Of a stretch of DNA of 64,000 bases, positions 43,487 to 51,514 are shown one piece after another. The stretch lies in NCBI GenBank assembly GCA_001282665.1, contig LN874946.1, positions 66,923 to 130,922 of the forward strand, written 5' to 3'. Numbering within the stretch: the first letter of the stretch is position 1; every line of letters begins with the position of its first letter. A model generated the notes under the pieces. That model did not search any database. It was not told where the DNA came from and saw nothing but the letters and a program-made list of their open reading frames with translations. The DNA comes from Clostridiales bacterium mt11. Lineage in GTDB: Bacteria; Bacillota; Clostridia; Tissierellales; Tepidimicrobiaceae. The position numbers and the translations under genes were made by a program.

Positions 43487-43579
43487 ATTATTATCTCATA
43501 AGAACAGTGAGATAGAAAAGAGAAATAAAGTTAAGTAAAGTTATTTTAACTTTAACTATATTATACGAGGAGGGATAAG

Positions 43580-43996
43580 GTGGAGAAAAGAAAAGTTGGT
43601 TCTGATGGTTCAATAAAATACAAAGGAAAGAGATATTTATCACATACATTAAAGGATCATGTAGGTGAAACATTTGGGATAAAGCCTATTTTAGAAGTAA
43701 AAGTGCTTTGGATTATTGATGAAGATAACAATGTAGTTTGTGAAGCAAGGGAAGAGGGAGTTTCATTTGAAGAAACAATAGGAGTTAGTAAAGGGAAAGA
43801 AAATACAGGGAGTGAGGGGATGTTTGGTAGAAAGAAACTTAAAGATTATAAGACTGAGGAAATAGTAAAAGAGTTAGTCAAAAGATATGGAGTAAGTGTC
43901 ATGAAGGTAAAAGCGGGATGTCAGTATCAAGTAAAAGGAAATGGTTCAAGAGTCAAGGAGGAAGGTCCAGCGACGGTACTTGTAGTAAGGGGCTAG
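43580..43996 (+). CDS. Early phage protein with conserved N-terminal KYKGKRYLS region, unknown
   Basis: A 138-residue protein from GTG 43580 after GAGGAGG (6-nt spacing). Its N-terminal half (SDGSIKYKGKRYLS, GIKPILEVKVLWIIDEDNN) resembles the C-terminal barrel of Mu transposases but is a separate protein, and its C-terminal half is basic. It follows the IS110 insertion and precedes the ner-like gene, suggesting a regulatory or transposition accessory role. Family not recognised. Confidence 0.6.
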   Translation: MEKRKVGSDGSIKYKGKRYLSHTLKDHVGETFGIKPILEVKVLWIIDEDNNVVCEAREEGVSFEETIGVSKGKENTGSEGMFGRKKLKDYKTEEIVKELVKRYGVSVMKVKAGCQYQVKGNGSRVKEEGPATVLVVRG

Positions 43997-44013
43997 AAAG
44001 GAAGGTGATAGGA

Positions 44014-44250
44014 ATGATGAAAAATGACATAACAGAGTTTGGAATACAGGTGAAGAAAAGCCTTCTTGAGCTAGATATGACACAAAGGCGACTTGCAAAT
44101 GAGGTAGGAATAGATGAGAAATTTTTATCAGCAATTCTTCGAGGCGTAAGACCAGGCTATGAATATAAGGAAAAAATAACAAATGTTTTGGAAAAACATA
44201 AAAGAAGAAAAGCCTTACAAGAACTTAAAGAAAAAAAGGAAACAGCATGA
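44014..44250 (+). CDS. Small HTH regulator, Ner-like
   Basis: A 78-residue protein with an HTH segment DMTQRRLANEVGIDEKFLSAIL and a Lys-rich tail. It starts at ATG 44014 after GAAGGTG. In Mu, Ner lies just before gene A and down-regulates early transcription; the place and size agree. Frame could also start at ATG 44017. The structured stretch 44254-44360 begins right after its stop. Confidence 0.7.
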   Translation: MMKNDITEFGIQVKKSLLELDMTQRRLANEVGIDEKFLSAILRGVRPGYEYKEKITNVLEKHKRRKALQELKEKKETA

Positions 44251-44253
44251 GAA

Positions 44254-44360
44254 GAGCTATGATGAAGGGGAAAATAAAAGGCATTCTCTAAAAAAAGAGA
44301 ACGCCATTACAAAAATTAGGATGAAGTTTTTAAAAACTTCCCCTTCATTATAGCAAGCTC
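44254..44360 (+). ncRNA. Three-way RNA fold between the ner-like gene and the transposase gene
   Basis: An outer stem joins GAGCTATGATGAAGGGGAA (44254-44272) to TTCCCCTTCATTATAGCAAGCTC (44338-44360, written as a span), with small bulges. Inside are two hairpins: GGCATTCTCT/AGAGAACGCC (44280-44289 with 44296-44305, one mismatch) and the palindrome GAAGTTTTT/AAAAACTTC (44323-44340), whose last bases overlap the outer 3' arm, so folds compete. A leader, switch or mobile palindrome is possible. Function unknown. Confidence 0.55.
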
Positions 44361-44386
44361 TCATATAAAAGTAAAGGGGGGATATT

Positions 44387-46435
44387 TTGGAAAACTATAT
44401 TTCAATAGAAGAAGCTGCAAGATTAGAAGGAATTAATTATGAAGCTTTTAAAAAGAGAATTCAAAGGAACCCCAATGAGTACAAGACCAAGACCGTTCCA
44501 CCTGAAAATGGAGGAAAAGATAGATTATATGTAGCAGTTGAATCCCTTTCAAAAAAAGCAAGAAGGACATATAAAGCTCAGAATATGACATTAGATACTG
44601 ATGAAGCACCTTGGTATGTAGAGGTAGACCTTGGCTGGTACAAAGAAAACTATAAAGAGTATTTTTATCAGGCAGTTGATCTCTCTAGATATGTTGAAGA
44701 TTTTTTAGAATATGATGGAAAAGATAAAACGGAATTCGCAAGTTCAATTGCAAAAAAATGTGGACTTTCAGATAGGACTTTTTATGACAGAGTGAAAAAT
44801 TATGTAGAAGCAAAAGCCTGGGCCAATAGAATGCATGAAATGACAGAAGGAAACTATGAATATTTTAAAATACTTTCACTTTGCAGAAAACCTAGGAAAA
44901 AGTATACGTTTCCATCTGTAAGTACTGAAGTAAAGGTGATGATTGAAAACATATACTACGAAAAAGGCTTTCAGGAAAACAATCAACCTATTACAAATTT
45001 GTATGAAGAGTTAGAAGTGAAAGCTAAAGAAGCTGAACTTGAAATTCCTTCGTATGACACAGTTTGGAGATATGTAAATAAAATCAAATACGAAGATGGA
45101 GAAGGTACTGCATACCTTGTAGGTAAAGGAACTAGAGCATGGAAAAATGAGTACATGCTTAAGAGAAAAAGAAATACTAAAGGCTTGAAAGTTCTTGAAG
45201 TTCTTCAAGGAGACGTTCACACTTTCGACTGTTGGGTAAGTGTCAAAAGGCCCAATGGAAAGTTGCAAGCAATACGACCCTTCCTTTGTGGTTGGGTTGA
45301 TATGAGAAGTAGGGCTTTGGTTGGATGGGTTATATCCGAGGACCCAGATTCACAAATAATTAAAAAGAGCTTAATACATGCAATATATCCTAAGAAAAAC
45401 GAAAAATTACCTTATGGAGTACCTAAATACTTACTAATAGACAACGGTAAGGAGTATACAGCAGAATCTTTAACAGGAAGGCCAAGAAAAGTTAGGGCTA
45501 CAATAGATGCCGATACAAAAGGATTTTATAGAAGTATTGGTATTGAAGATGATATGAGAAGTCTTCCGTTTCAACCTTGGTCAAAAGCACAAGTTGAAAG
45601 ATTTTTTGGAACAGTTTGTGAGAAATTTTCAAAGAAACAAAAAAGCTATACAGGGACTCTTACTGGGGGTAAAACCTCTGCAAAAGTAAAGAAGAATATT
45701 AAAAAGATGCTTGAAAATGGGGAACTTATGACACTAGAAGAGTTTGCAATAAAGTTTGAAGAATGGGTTGAAAAATATCATCTTGACGAGCATGGGGGGC
45801 TAAAAGATGATGGAGAAAAAAATCCAATACCAATATATGTATTTAATACTGCTGAAAGATACTATAAGCCAGCTCCGCCACTCGAATACACATTAAGACT
45901 TCTAATGAAGAGCGAAGAAAGAGCAGTTACATCTATGGGAATTAAGATTACAAGAGATGGAACACCAATCTATTACACAAATGAAGCTTTAGGAAGATAT
46001 GTTGGAATGAAGGTTAGCGTAGTATACCATCCAGAAGACATAACAAGAATATATGTATATGACGAACAAGGAGAAAAAATCTGTGAAGCAGTTTCTTATG
46101 AATTACTAAGAATAGCTCCAAAAGTATCTGATAAACAATTTATTGAACATAACAAAATGCAGAAGAAGCAGTTGAAGAGCGAAAAAGAAAGAATTAAGTT
46201 CAGGAGAATGACATATGAAGAAAGACTTCAGGTTGAAAATGATGTACTTGAAAATGCTGATAAGAAGATTGTAGCTCCTGAATTAAAAAATGAAAAACAA
46301 AAAGTAACCTCTATACCTGTAGATAAACAGTATAGGGAAGAAGTAAAGACTAAAAAGAATAAGAAGAATGAAACAAATGAGTACTTTGAAAGACAAGCAG
46401 CTGAAGCTTTGGCTGCATTACAAAAATTAGGATAA
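44387..46435 (+). CDS. Mu-like DDE transposase (MuA homologue)
   Basis: The 682-residue protein copies the phage genome by replicative transposition. It begins with a winged-helix domain (SIEEAARLEGINYEAFKKRIQ), continues with DNA-binding helices, and has the rve catalytic core: Asp276 in GDVHTFDCW, Asp352 in LLIDNGKEYT, Glu404 in KAQVERFFGT. The spacing is close to MuA. The end (about residues 600-682) is basic. TTG start 44387 follows GGGGGGATATT. The core looks complete. Confidence 0.93.
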   Translation: MENYISIEEAARLEGINYEAFKKRIQRNPNEYKTKTVPPENGGKDRLYVAVESLSKKARRTYKAQNMTLDTDEAPWYVEVDLGWYKENYKEYFYQAVDLSRYVEDFLEYDGKDKTEFASSIAKKCGLSDRTFYDRVKNYVEAKAWANRMHEMTEGNYEYFKILSLCRKPRKKYTFPSVSTEVKVMIENIYYEKGFQENNQPITNLYEELEVKAKEAELEIPSYDTVWRYVNKIKYEDGEGTAYLVGKGTRAWKNEYMLKRKRNTKGLKVLEVLQGDVHTFDCWVSVKRPNGKLQAIRPFLCGWVDMRSRALVGWVISEDPDSQIIKKSLIHAIYPKKNEKLPYGVPKYLLIDNGKEYTAESLTGRPRKVRATIDADTKGFYRSIGIEDDMRSLPFQPWSKAQVERFFGTVCEKFSKKQKSYTGTLTGGKTSAKVKKNIKKMLENGELMTLEEFAIKFEEWVEKYHLDEHGGLKDDGEKNPIPIYVFNTAERYYKPAPPLEYTLRLLMKSEERAVTSMGIKITRDGTPIYYTNEALGRYVGMKVSVVYHPEDITRIYVYDEQGEKICEAVSYELLRIAPKVSDKQFIEHNKMQKKQLKSEKERIKFRRMTYEERLQVENDVLENADKKIVAPELKNEKQKVTSIPVDKQYREEVKTKKNKKNETNEYFERQAAEALAALQKLG

Positions 46436-46449
46436 GGGGGATTTAAAAA

Positions 46450-47412
46450 ATGGAAAGCGTACAAATGGATATTGGTGCGAAGAAGGCATATAGCAATATG
46501 AAGAAAGAAACAGATAGCTTGAGGAAACGTGCAAATGAATATTTAGAAAAAAATAGTATCACTATTACAGATTTTGCAAAGAAAATTGATTATTCTAGAA
46601 CAGCAGTATCACAATTCCTTTCAGGGAAATACAATCCTGATTCAGTAGCATTAGAAATGAAAATAACTAGATTTTTAGAGGAGAACCAAACAATTCAAGA
46701 GGAAAAAATAAAGAAAGCTTTAGAATTTTATGTAACTAAAGATGTACAAAACATATTTGCAGTTTGCAAGAGTGCACAGGAAACTCAAGGTTTGGGAGTT
46801 ATAGTAGGTAAATCTGGATTTGGAAAGACAGAAACACTAAAACGATATTCTAAGTTAGATAGAGTATGCTATGTAGAATGTAATGAAATGATGTCGGCAA
46901 GAGATTTTGTAAAAGCTATTGAAAAGTCAATTAGATTACCTTTTGGATATGGTTCCATATGTGAAAGAGTGGGCAATATAATAGATTTTTTCAACATAAA
47001 CAAAGGATACTTATTAATTATAGATGAAGCAGACAAGCTTATGAATAAGTATACTCAAACAAAGATAGAAATGCTAAGGGATATTCTTGATAAGTCAGAT
47101 GCTGCAATAGTGATTGCTGGAGAACCAAGACTTGAAACTATGATTAAGACATATATTCCAAGATTCGCAAATAGAGTAGATTTCTTTATAACTCTTGGAG
47201 GGCTTAAAAGAGATGAAGTAATAGAATACTTACAACCATTTAGTATTACTGAAGAGGCAAGAGAAGAACTAATCATTAGAGCAACAAACCCAACAACAGG
47301 ATGTTTTAGGCTCCTTGATAGAACCTTAAAAAACATCATGAGACTTGCAGGGATAAATCAAACCATTGACATCAAAACAATAGAAAAAGCAAGTAATATG
47401 ATGATGCTGTAG
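46450..47412 (+). CDS. Mu-like AAA+ ATPase (MuB homologue)
   Basis: MuB selects target DNA and activates MuA. The 320-residue protein has an N-terminal HTH region (ITDFAKKIDYSRTAVSQFLSGKYNP), Walker A GKSGFGKT at residues 120-127, Walker B LLIIDEADK and sensor-type NRVDFFIT. It follows the transposase by 14 nt, the Mu A-B order. A GGGGGATTTAAAAA site precedes the ATG. Confidence 0.9.
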   Translation: MESVQMDIGAKKAYSNMKKETDSLRKRANEYLEKNSITITDFAKKIDYSRTAVSQFLSGKYNPDSVALEMKITRFLEENQTIQEEKIKKALEFYVTKDVQNIFAVCKSAQETQGLGVIVGKSGFGKTETLKRYSKLDRVCYVECNEMMSARDFVKAIEKSIRLPFGYGSICERVGNIIDFFNINKGYLLIIDEADKLMNKYTQTKIEMLRDILDKSDAAIVIAGEPRLETMIKTYIPRFANRVDFFITLGGLKRDEVIEYLQPFSITEEAREELIIRATNPTTGCFRLLDRTLKNIMRLAGINQTIDIKTIEKASNMMML

Positions 47413-47423
47413 GAGGAATTGAA

Positions 47424-47597
47424 ATGGCAAAATTAGAGAATATAGTAATTTTAGCGTTGGAGTGCTATAAGTTAGAATTGACATCAAAACAAGAGGCTGT
47501 TCAATCTGTAGTTAATCACATAAATGAAAATTATGTGGCAAAGGAATCTATTGAAAAAGCATTAAAAAATATTGAGGGGGAAAACGAAGATGATTAG
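47424..47597 (+). CDS. Small early phage protein, unknown
   Basis: A 57-residue protein (MAKLENIVILALECYKLELT) ending EGENEDD, from ATG 47424 after AGGAGGAATTGAA. It is too short to rank in routine ORF calls. Its end overlaps the next start by 8 nt, indicating coupled translation. No family recognised. Confidence 0.6.
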   Translation: MAKLENIVILALECYKLELTSKQEAVQSVVNHINENYVAKESIEKALKNIEGENEDD

Positions 47598-47763
47598 TGT
47601 TGCTTTAAGTAAACGCTTAGATAATTTAAATGTACATGAAGCTGACAGGCTTTACAGAGAAGAGAGAGTATCTTTTATTTGTAATGACGGACATGTAGAA
47701 GGTATTTTTGAAGAAAATGGTGTGGAGCTTTTTAAATTAGTAAAAAATAATATGGAGGGATAA
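47590..47763 (+). CDS. Small early phage protein, unknown
   Basis: A 57-residue protein starting MISVALSKRLDNLNVHEADRLYREERV from ATG 47590, after GAGGGGGAAAACGA. The frame can be extended upstream to a TTG, but the ribosome site favours 47590. Followed 2 nt later by gam. Function unknown. Confidence 0.55.
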   Translation: MISVALSKRLDNLNVHEADRLYREERVSFICNDGHVEGIFEENGVELFKLVKNNMEG

Positions 47764-47765
47764 GG

Positions 47766-48254
47766 ATGGCAAGAGTGAGAATACATGATAAACCAGCACT
47801 TGAAAGTTGGGATGATGTAAACTTGACAATGAAAGAAATTGGAGAATGTCAAATTGAAATTGACAAAATTGAGGCAGATATGAACATGAAAATATCAGAC
47901 ACTAAACTTGAGTATGAAATGAAGGCACAGACATTTAAGGACAGGATAGCAAAGTTGGAGATAGACTTAAAGGATTTCGTTGAAAGCAACAAACATGAGT
48001 TAGATGGGAAAAGCAAGGTTTTGAATTTTGGTAGGACAGGCTTTAGACAGAGTACAAAAATTGTATTAAGAAAAGTAGAAAATATCATAAAAAATCTAAA
48101 AGCATACGGAATGAAAGATTGTATAAATGTTAAAGAAACAGTAAATAAAGACAATCTTAAAAAATATTCTGATGAAGACATAGCAAAAGTAGGGGCAACT
48201 AAGAAAGTTGAAGATGTATTTTGGTACGAAGTTGATAAAGAAAAGTTAGAATAA
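47766..48254 (+). CDS. Mu-like Gam, host-nuclease inhibitor
   Basis: Gam protects linear DNA ends from host exonucleases and is homologous to Ku. The 162-residue protein has the helical N-terminus (SWDDVNLTMKEIGECQIEIDKIEADMN) and the RTGFRQSTKIVLRKVENIIKNL and FWYEVDKEKL segments of the family. It lies in the early region after MuB, as in Mu. The next gene overlaps its stop by 1 nt. Confidence 0.85.
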   Translation: MARVRIHDKPALESWDDVNLTMKEIGECQIEIDKIEADMNMKISDTKLEYEMKAQTFKDRIAKLEIDLKDFVESNKHELDGKSKVLNFGRTGFRQSTKIVLRKVENIIKNLKAYGMKDCINVKETVNKDNLKKYSDEDIAKVGATKKVEDVFWYEVDKEKLE

Positions 48255-48427
48255 TGTCAAAGGTAATAAATTACATGGACATATACAATAGCTTAAAGGA
48301 TAAAAAAGCTAGTGAAATGAATAAGCCACTCATAGTGTTTTCAAAACTCTATGAGTGGCATGAAAAAGATTTGGAAGATAAAAGGGGTGATGCTGATGGC
48401 ATACTCACAGAGGACACAACAGATTAG
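48254..48427 (+). CDS. Small phage protein, unknown
   Basis: A 57-residue protein (MSKVINYMDIYNSLKDKKASE) from an ATG that overlaps the gam stop (TAATG). It contains a WHEKDLEDKR segment and ends LTEDTTD. It overlaps the start of the gp16-like gene by about 32 nt, implying coupled translation. Not in common ORF calls because it is short. Confidence 0.5.
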   Translation: MSKVINYMDIYNSLKDKKASEMNKPLIVFSKLYEWHEKDLEDKRGDADGILTEDTTD

Positions 48428-48818
48428 AACTATTTTTGGACTAGCTAAATCTGAGGAATTAAGGTTAACTGATGATGAATTATATAGTGTAGTTATAAGA
48501 GAAACTGGCAAAGATAGCATAAGTAAATTGACATCTAAAGAACGTAATAAAGTTATTAGCGAACTAATCAAACTTAAAGATATAGCAAGTATGAATACTT
48601 ACAAAAGGCCAGGAATGGCAACTGATGATCAAGTTTGGAAAATCAGAGAGTTAGAAAAGGAACTTGGCTGGGATGACAATCCAAGAAGACTTGAAGGATT
48701 CGTTAGAAAGTACTATAAGGTTGAGAAATTGGAATGGCTAAAATTTAAACAGGCAGTATGGTTAATTGAAAGCCTTAAGAAAATGGTTGAAAAACAAGGT
48801 GGAGAGAAAAATGCATAA
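48396..48818 (+). CDS. Mu gp16-like protein (DUF1018)
   Basis: The 140-residue protein carries DUF1018 motifs: an N-terminal AYSQRTQQIRTIFGLAKSEEL, then RPGMATDDQVWKIRELEKELGWDDNPRRLEGFVRKYYKVEKLEWL. In Mu, gp16 is an early or semi-early protein of unknown function. ATG 48396 fits AGGGGTG; ATG 48390 is close. It overlaps the next gene by 8 nt. Confidence 0.82.
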   Translation: MAYSQRTQQIRTIFGLAKSEELRLTDDELYSVVIRETGKDSISKLTSKERNKVISELIKLKDIASMNTYKRPGMATDDQVWKIRELEKELGWDDNPRRLEGFVRKYYKVEKLEWLKFKQAVWLIESLKKMVEKQGGEKNA

Positions 48819-48963
48819 ACTTTCTAAAGAAGAATTTAGGGAAATGGCTTTAAATGATATGGCTAAAAGAAAAGAAGAGAAAAAGAAACAGGCCGATAGG
48901 GACTATTCGGCGTATATAAGTAACCTGAGAGCAAAGGTAAGAAAAAGGGGATTTGCAAAATAA
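48811..48963 (+). CDS. Small basic phage protein, unknown
   Basis: A 50-residue Lys-rich protein (MHKLSKEEFREMALNDMAKRKEEKKKQ) from ATG 48811, after GGAGAGAAAA. It is coupled to gp16 by overlap. A basic protein of this size may bind nucleic acid, but this is not shown. Confidence 0.5.
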   Translation: MHKLSKEEFREMALNDMAKRKEEKKKQADRDYSAYISNLRAKVRKRGFAK

Positions 48964-48987
48964 GCTGCAAAAGGGAGGCAGAATAAG

Positions 48988-49182
48988 GTGTTTGAAAAAA
49001 CTTCTACAGTAAAAGATGAACCAGTAATAATTAATATTCCTGGTCCTGAAGAATGGCCTATAACCCATTTGAGAAATTGTTGCAAGAAAAACAAAGTTAA
49101 AGGTTATACAAAGATGACAAGAGAAGAGCTTGTAGTAGAAGTAAGAAAAATAATATCTAATGATAAATTTGGGGAGGAATAA
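48988..49182 (+). CDS. Small protein with Rho-N/LEM-like TREEL motif
   Basis: A 64-residue protein (GTG start after GGGAGG) with GYTKMTREELVVEVRKII, resembling the short helix-extended-helix (Rho N-terminal, HeH) fold used to bind nucleic acid. The N-terminal half (FEKTSTVKDEPVIINIPGPEEWP) is different from Rho. Function unknown. Confidence 0.5.
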   Translation: MFEKTSTVKDEPVIINIPGPEEWPITHLRNCCKKNKVKGYTKMTREELVVEVRKIISNDKFGEE

Positions 49183-49190
49183 AATAGATT

Positions 49191-49526
49191 ATGACAAAAC
49201 AAAGTTTGAAAGAATGGCAAGAAGAAGGGAAAAAGAAGTTTGGGGACTTAAAAAACTGGGCGTTCACATGCCCTGCATGTGGACATGTAGCAACAGTACA
49301 AGATTTTTTAGATGCTGGTGGTGACATTAATGATTCTTATCAAAATTGTATAGGCAGGATAAATGGTAAAGGCGAGAATGGTATGAAAGGTAAAGATAAA
49401 GGATATGGTTGCAATTGGGCTGCTTATGGATTGTTTGGGACTTTAGGAAAGGGGAGAGTTATTACTATCACTACTCCAGAAGGAAAAGAAGTGGAATTGG
49501 CGGAAGTGTTCGATTTTTCTAAGTAG
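49191..49526 (+). CDS. VVA0879-family phage protein
   Basis: A 111-residue protein with a CPACGH zinc-type motif, AGGDINDSYQNCIGRINGKGENG and GYGCNWAAYGLFGTLGKGRVITI, the VVA0879 pattern seen in many phages. Function unknown; the Cys residues may bind metal. It sits in the Mu-like early/middle cluster. Confidence 0.8.
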   Translation: MTKQSLKEWQEEGKKKFGDLKNWAFTCPACGHVATVQDFLDAGGDINDSYQNCIGRINGKGENGMKGKDKGYGCNWAAYGLFGTLGKGRVITITTPEGKEVELAEVFDFSK

Positions 49527-49572
49527 TAAACTCTATAAGGTTAATAAAATGTGTTCATAGGGGGTTTATATA

Positions 49573-49827
49573 ATGACTGAAGAAGAATTAATTAAGGCAA
49601 ATGAACTCCAGAAGGAAATACAAAAATTAGAATGGTTTATAAGGAAAGCTCGAAAAGTTTGGACAGGAAAGATTATAAAGAGAACTTCAAAATTTATATT
49701 TAAAAGTGATAGTTATGGGATGTTTGAGGAAGAAGAGTATGAAATGAATACAGAAGTTAAAAATAAAGTTTTAAATGTATTGGTAGAACATTTAAAGGAT
49801 TTAAGAAAACAATTAGAGAGTTTGTAA
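49573..49827 (+). CDS. Coiled-coil phage protein, unknown
   Basis: An 84-residue Glu/Lys-rich protein (MTEEELIKANELQKEIQKLEWFIRKARKVW), helical with likely coiled coil in the first 30 residues and again at the end (VLVEHLKDLRKQLESL). A GGGGG site precedes ATG 49573. Could be a regulator or structural accessory. Confidence 0.6.
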   Translation: MTEEELIKANELQKEIQKLEWFIRKARKVWTGKIIKRTSKFIFKSDSYGMFEEEEYEMNTEVKNKVLNVLVEHLKDLRKQLESL

Positions 49828-49863
49828 TATACGTTACAGACTTATATATAAAGGAGGTAAACA

Positions 49864-51036
49864 ATGTTTGATATTGAGAAGAAAATAATAATTGATTTTA
49901 TACCAATAACTAATGGAAATAGACCAGGATACAATATGGTACCTGAGTATATTACAGTACATGATACTGGAAATGAAAAAGAAGGTGCAGATGCTTTAAA
50001 TCATGCAAAATATTTAAAAAATACTTCCACATCTCCAAGCTGGCACTATACAGTAGATGACAAAAGAATCGTTCAGCATTTACCTATAAATGAAAATGGT
50101 TGGCATGCAGGAGATGGCAGAGAAGGAAAAGGAAATAGAAAATCTATAGGAATAGAGATTTGTATGAATGAAGGGATAGACAGAGTCAAAGCTGAAAAAT
50201 TAGCTGCTGAGCTTATAACTTATTTAATGTGGAAATATGATATTCCTTTAAATGGAGTTGTACAGCATAATCATTGGACAGGGAAAAATTGTCCAAGACT
50301 TATAAGATCAAGACCAAATGGCTGGCAGAACTTTATCAAATTAATATCCACATCAAATACTACATTAACTACAATAATGGGTACATCAGAAGCTAAAAAA
50401 GAACAAATGGTATCCTTTGCACTCAAGGGAAATAAAGCTCCTTCCTTACCAAATTGCACTATTGAAGAATTAGCTAAAATCTTTATAGAAGAAGCCGAAA
50501 TAGAAGGCGTAAGGGCTGATGTAGCTTGGACACAAAGTCTAAAGGAAACAGGATACTTTAAATATGGTGGCATAGTTCTTCCTGAACAAAATAATTATGG
50601 TGGGATTGGAGCCTTAAACAACAATAAAACAGGACAAGCAGCAAGATTTGAAAGCCCAAGAATAGGAGTAAGAGCACAAATACAACATCTAAAAGCTTAC
50701 GCTTCTACTGAACCACTGAAGGAAAAATGTGTAGACCCAAGATTTAATTTAGTTAATAGAGGTAGTGCAAAATATGTAGAATGGTTAGGATATAAAGATA
50801 ATCCAAATGGAGCAGGTTGGGCATGGCCGGGAGAAGGGTATGGATACGATATAGTAAAACTACTAAATAAAATATTAAATGAACCAATTAACAAGGAACA
50901 CTGGGGAGAAGAGATTTATCAAAGATTAGTTAAAAAAGGTATTAAGTTTGATGAGAAAAGATTTGATGATCCACTTACAAGAGCTGAAGCTTTTGTGATT
51001 GTAGATAAAGTTACAGATTTAGTAAATAATAAATAG
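49864..51036 (+). CDS. Phage endolysin: amidase plus glucosaminidase-like domain
   Basis: The 390-residue protein has an N-terminal N-acetylmuramoyl-L-alanine amidase (amidase_2) domain: TVHDTGNEKEGADALNHAKYL, PSWHYTVDDKRIVQHLP, the conserved HNHWTGKNCP. Then a glucosaminidase-like region: FIEEAEIEGVRADVAWTQSLKETGYFKYGG, NNYGGIGA. Two cuts in peptidoglycan are thus possible. The end has an SLH-like ending (RFDDPLTRAEAFVIVDKVTDL). AAGGAGGTAAAC precedes the ATG. Unlike Mu, it lies ahead of the Mor-like gene. Confidence 0.88.
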   Translation: MFDIEKKIIIDFIPITNGNRPGYNMVPEYITVHDTGNEKEGADALNHAKYLKNTSTSPSWHYTVDDKRIVQHLPINENGWHAGDGREGKGNRKSIGIEICMNEGIDRVKAEKLAAELITYLMWKYDIPLNGVVQHNHWTGKNCPRLIRSRPNGWQNFIKLISTSNTTLTTIMGTSEAKKEQMVSFALKGNKAPSLPNCTIEELAKIFIEEAEIEGVRADVAWTQSLKETGYFKYGGIVLPEQNNYGGIGALNNNKTGQAARFESPRIGVRAQIQHLKAYASTEPLKEKCVDPRFNLVNRGSAKYVEWLGYKDNPNGAGWAWPGEGYGYDIVKLLNKILNEPINKEHWGEEIYQRLVKKGIKFDEKRFDDPLTRAEAFVIVDKVTDLVNNK

Positions 51037-51083
51037 CTTGAAAAAAAGATTCAAAGAATGTAATATAAAGGTGGTGAATCCGA

Positions 51084-51410
51084 TTGGAAGACTGGGTAAA
51101 AGATATTGAAATCGAAGATTTGGATGAACCATACTATCAAATAGCTGAGAAGATGGGAATTAAAGTAGCGTTAGAAATGGCTAAAATGTTTCAAGGAAGT
51201 CAAGTATATTTTCCTAAAGTAGAAACTTCATGTAACCCAAAGAGAAAACAACTCATAAAAGAAGAATTCAATGGTTATAATTACCGGGAGCTTGCGGAAA
51301 AATACGGGTTCACTGAAAGGTGGGTAAGGGAAATATGTAAAGACCAGGTTGAAAGGGAAAGAAATAAACCACCAGAAAATCAGCTGTCATTATTTGATAG
51401 CGTTGAATAA
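51084..51410 (+). CDS. Mor-family transcription activator
   Basis: Mor activates middle or late transcription in Mu. The 108-residue protein (TTG start after AAAGGTGGTG) has the dimerisation region (DLDEPYYQIAEKMGIKVALEMAKMFQGSQVYFPKV) and the C-terminal HTH (NYRELAEKYGFTERWVREICK). It precedes the terminator at 51452 and the late genes. Confidence 0.87.
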   Translation: MEDWVKDIEIEDLDEPYYQIAEKMGIKVALEMAKMFQGSQVYFPKVETSCNPKRKQLIKEEFNGYNYRELAEKYGFTERWVREICKDQVERERNKPPENQLSLFDSVE

Positions 51411-51451
51411 ACTATTGAAGCCATCAAATGAGAAAACAGGGAAAAGGTTGT

Positions 51452-51493
51452 AAAATTGCAGTATAAGAGTAAATCTTGTACTGCAATTTTTTT
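51452..51493 (+). terminator. Terminator with an internal -10-like box, before the late operon
   Basis: AAAATTGCAGTA (51452-51463) pairs with TACTGCAATTTT (51479-51490), a perfect 12-bp stem, then T residues: a strong terminator after the Mor-like gene. TATAAG at 51462-51467 within it could be the -10 of a Mor-dependent late promoter that starts inside the loop, so that its own transcripts lack the 5' arm and read through. Confidence 0.75.
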
Positions 51494-51514
51494 ATTTAAA
51501 AAGGAGGGAAAGGG

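Larger units (their letters stand above)
42060..43490 (-). mobile_element. IS110-family insertion sequence (approximate ends)
   Basis: A single serine/DEDD recombinase gene with a long non-coding segment upstream, as in IS110 elements that encode bridge RNA. It interrupts the early region of the prophage between the gene at 41667 and the gene at 43580. Exact ends could not be read because IS110 elements lack conspicuous inverted repeats; a terminator-like hairpin CCTAAAT/ATTTAGG at about 42063-42087 lies downstream of the recombinase. Confidence 0.75.

Noticed and set aside
43918..44182. Longer start for the Ner-like gene at 43918
   Set aside because: The extension overlaps the upstream gene; GAAGGTG fits ATG 44014.
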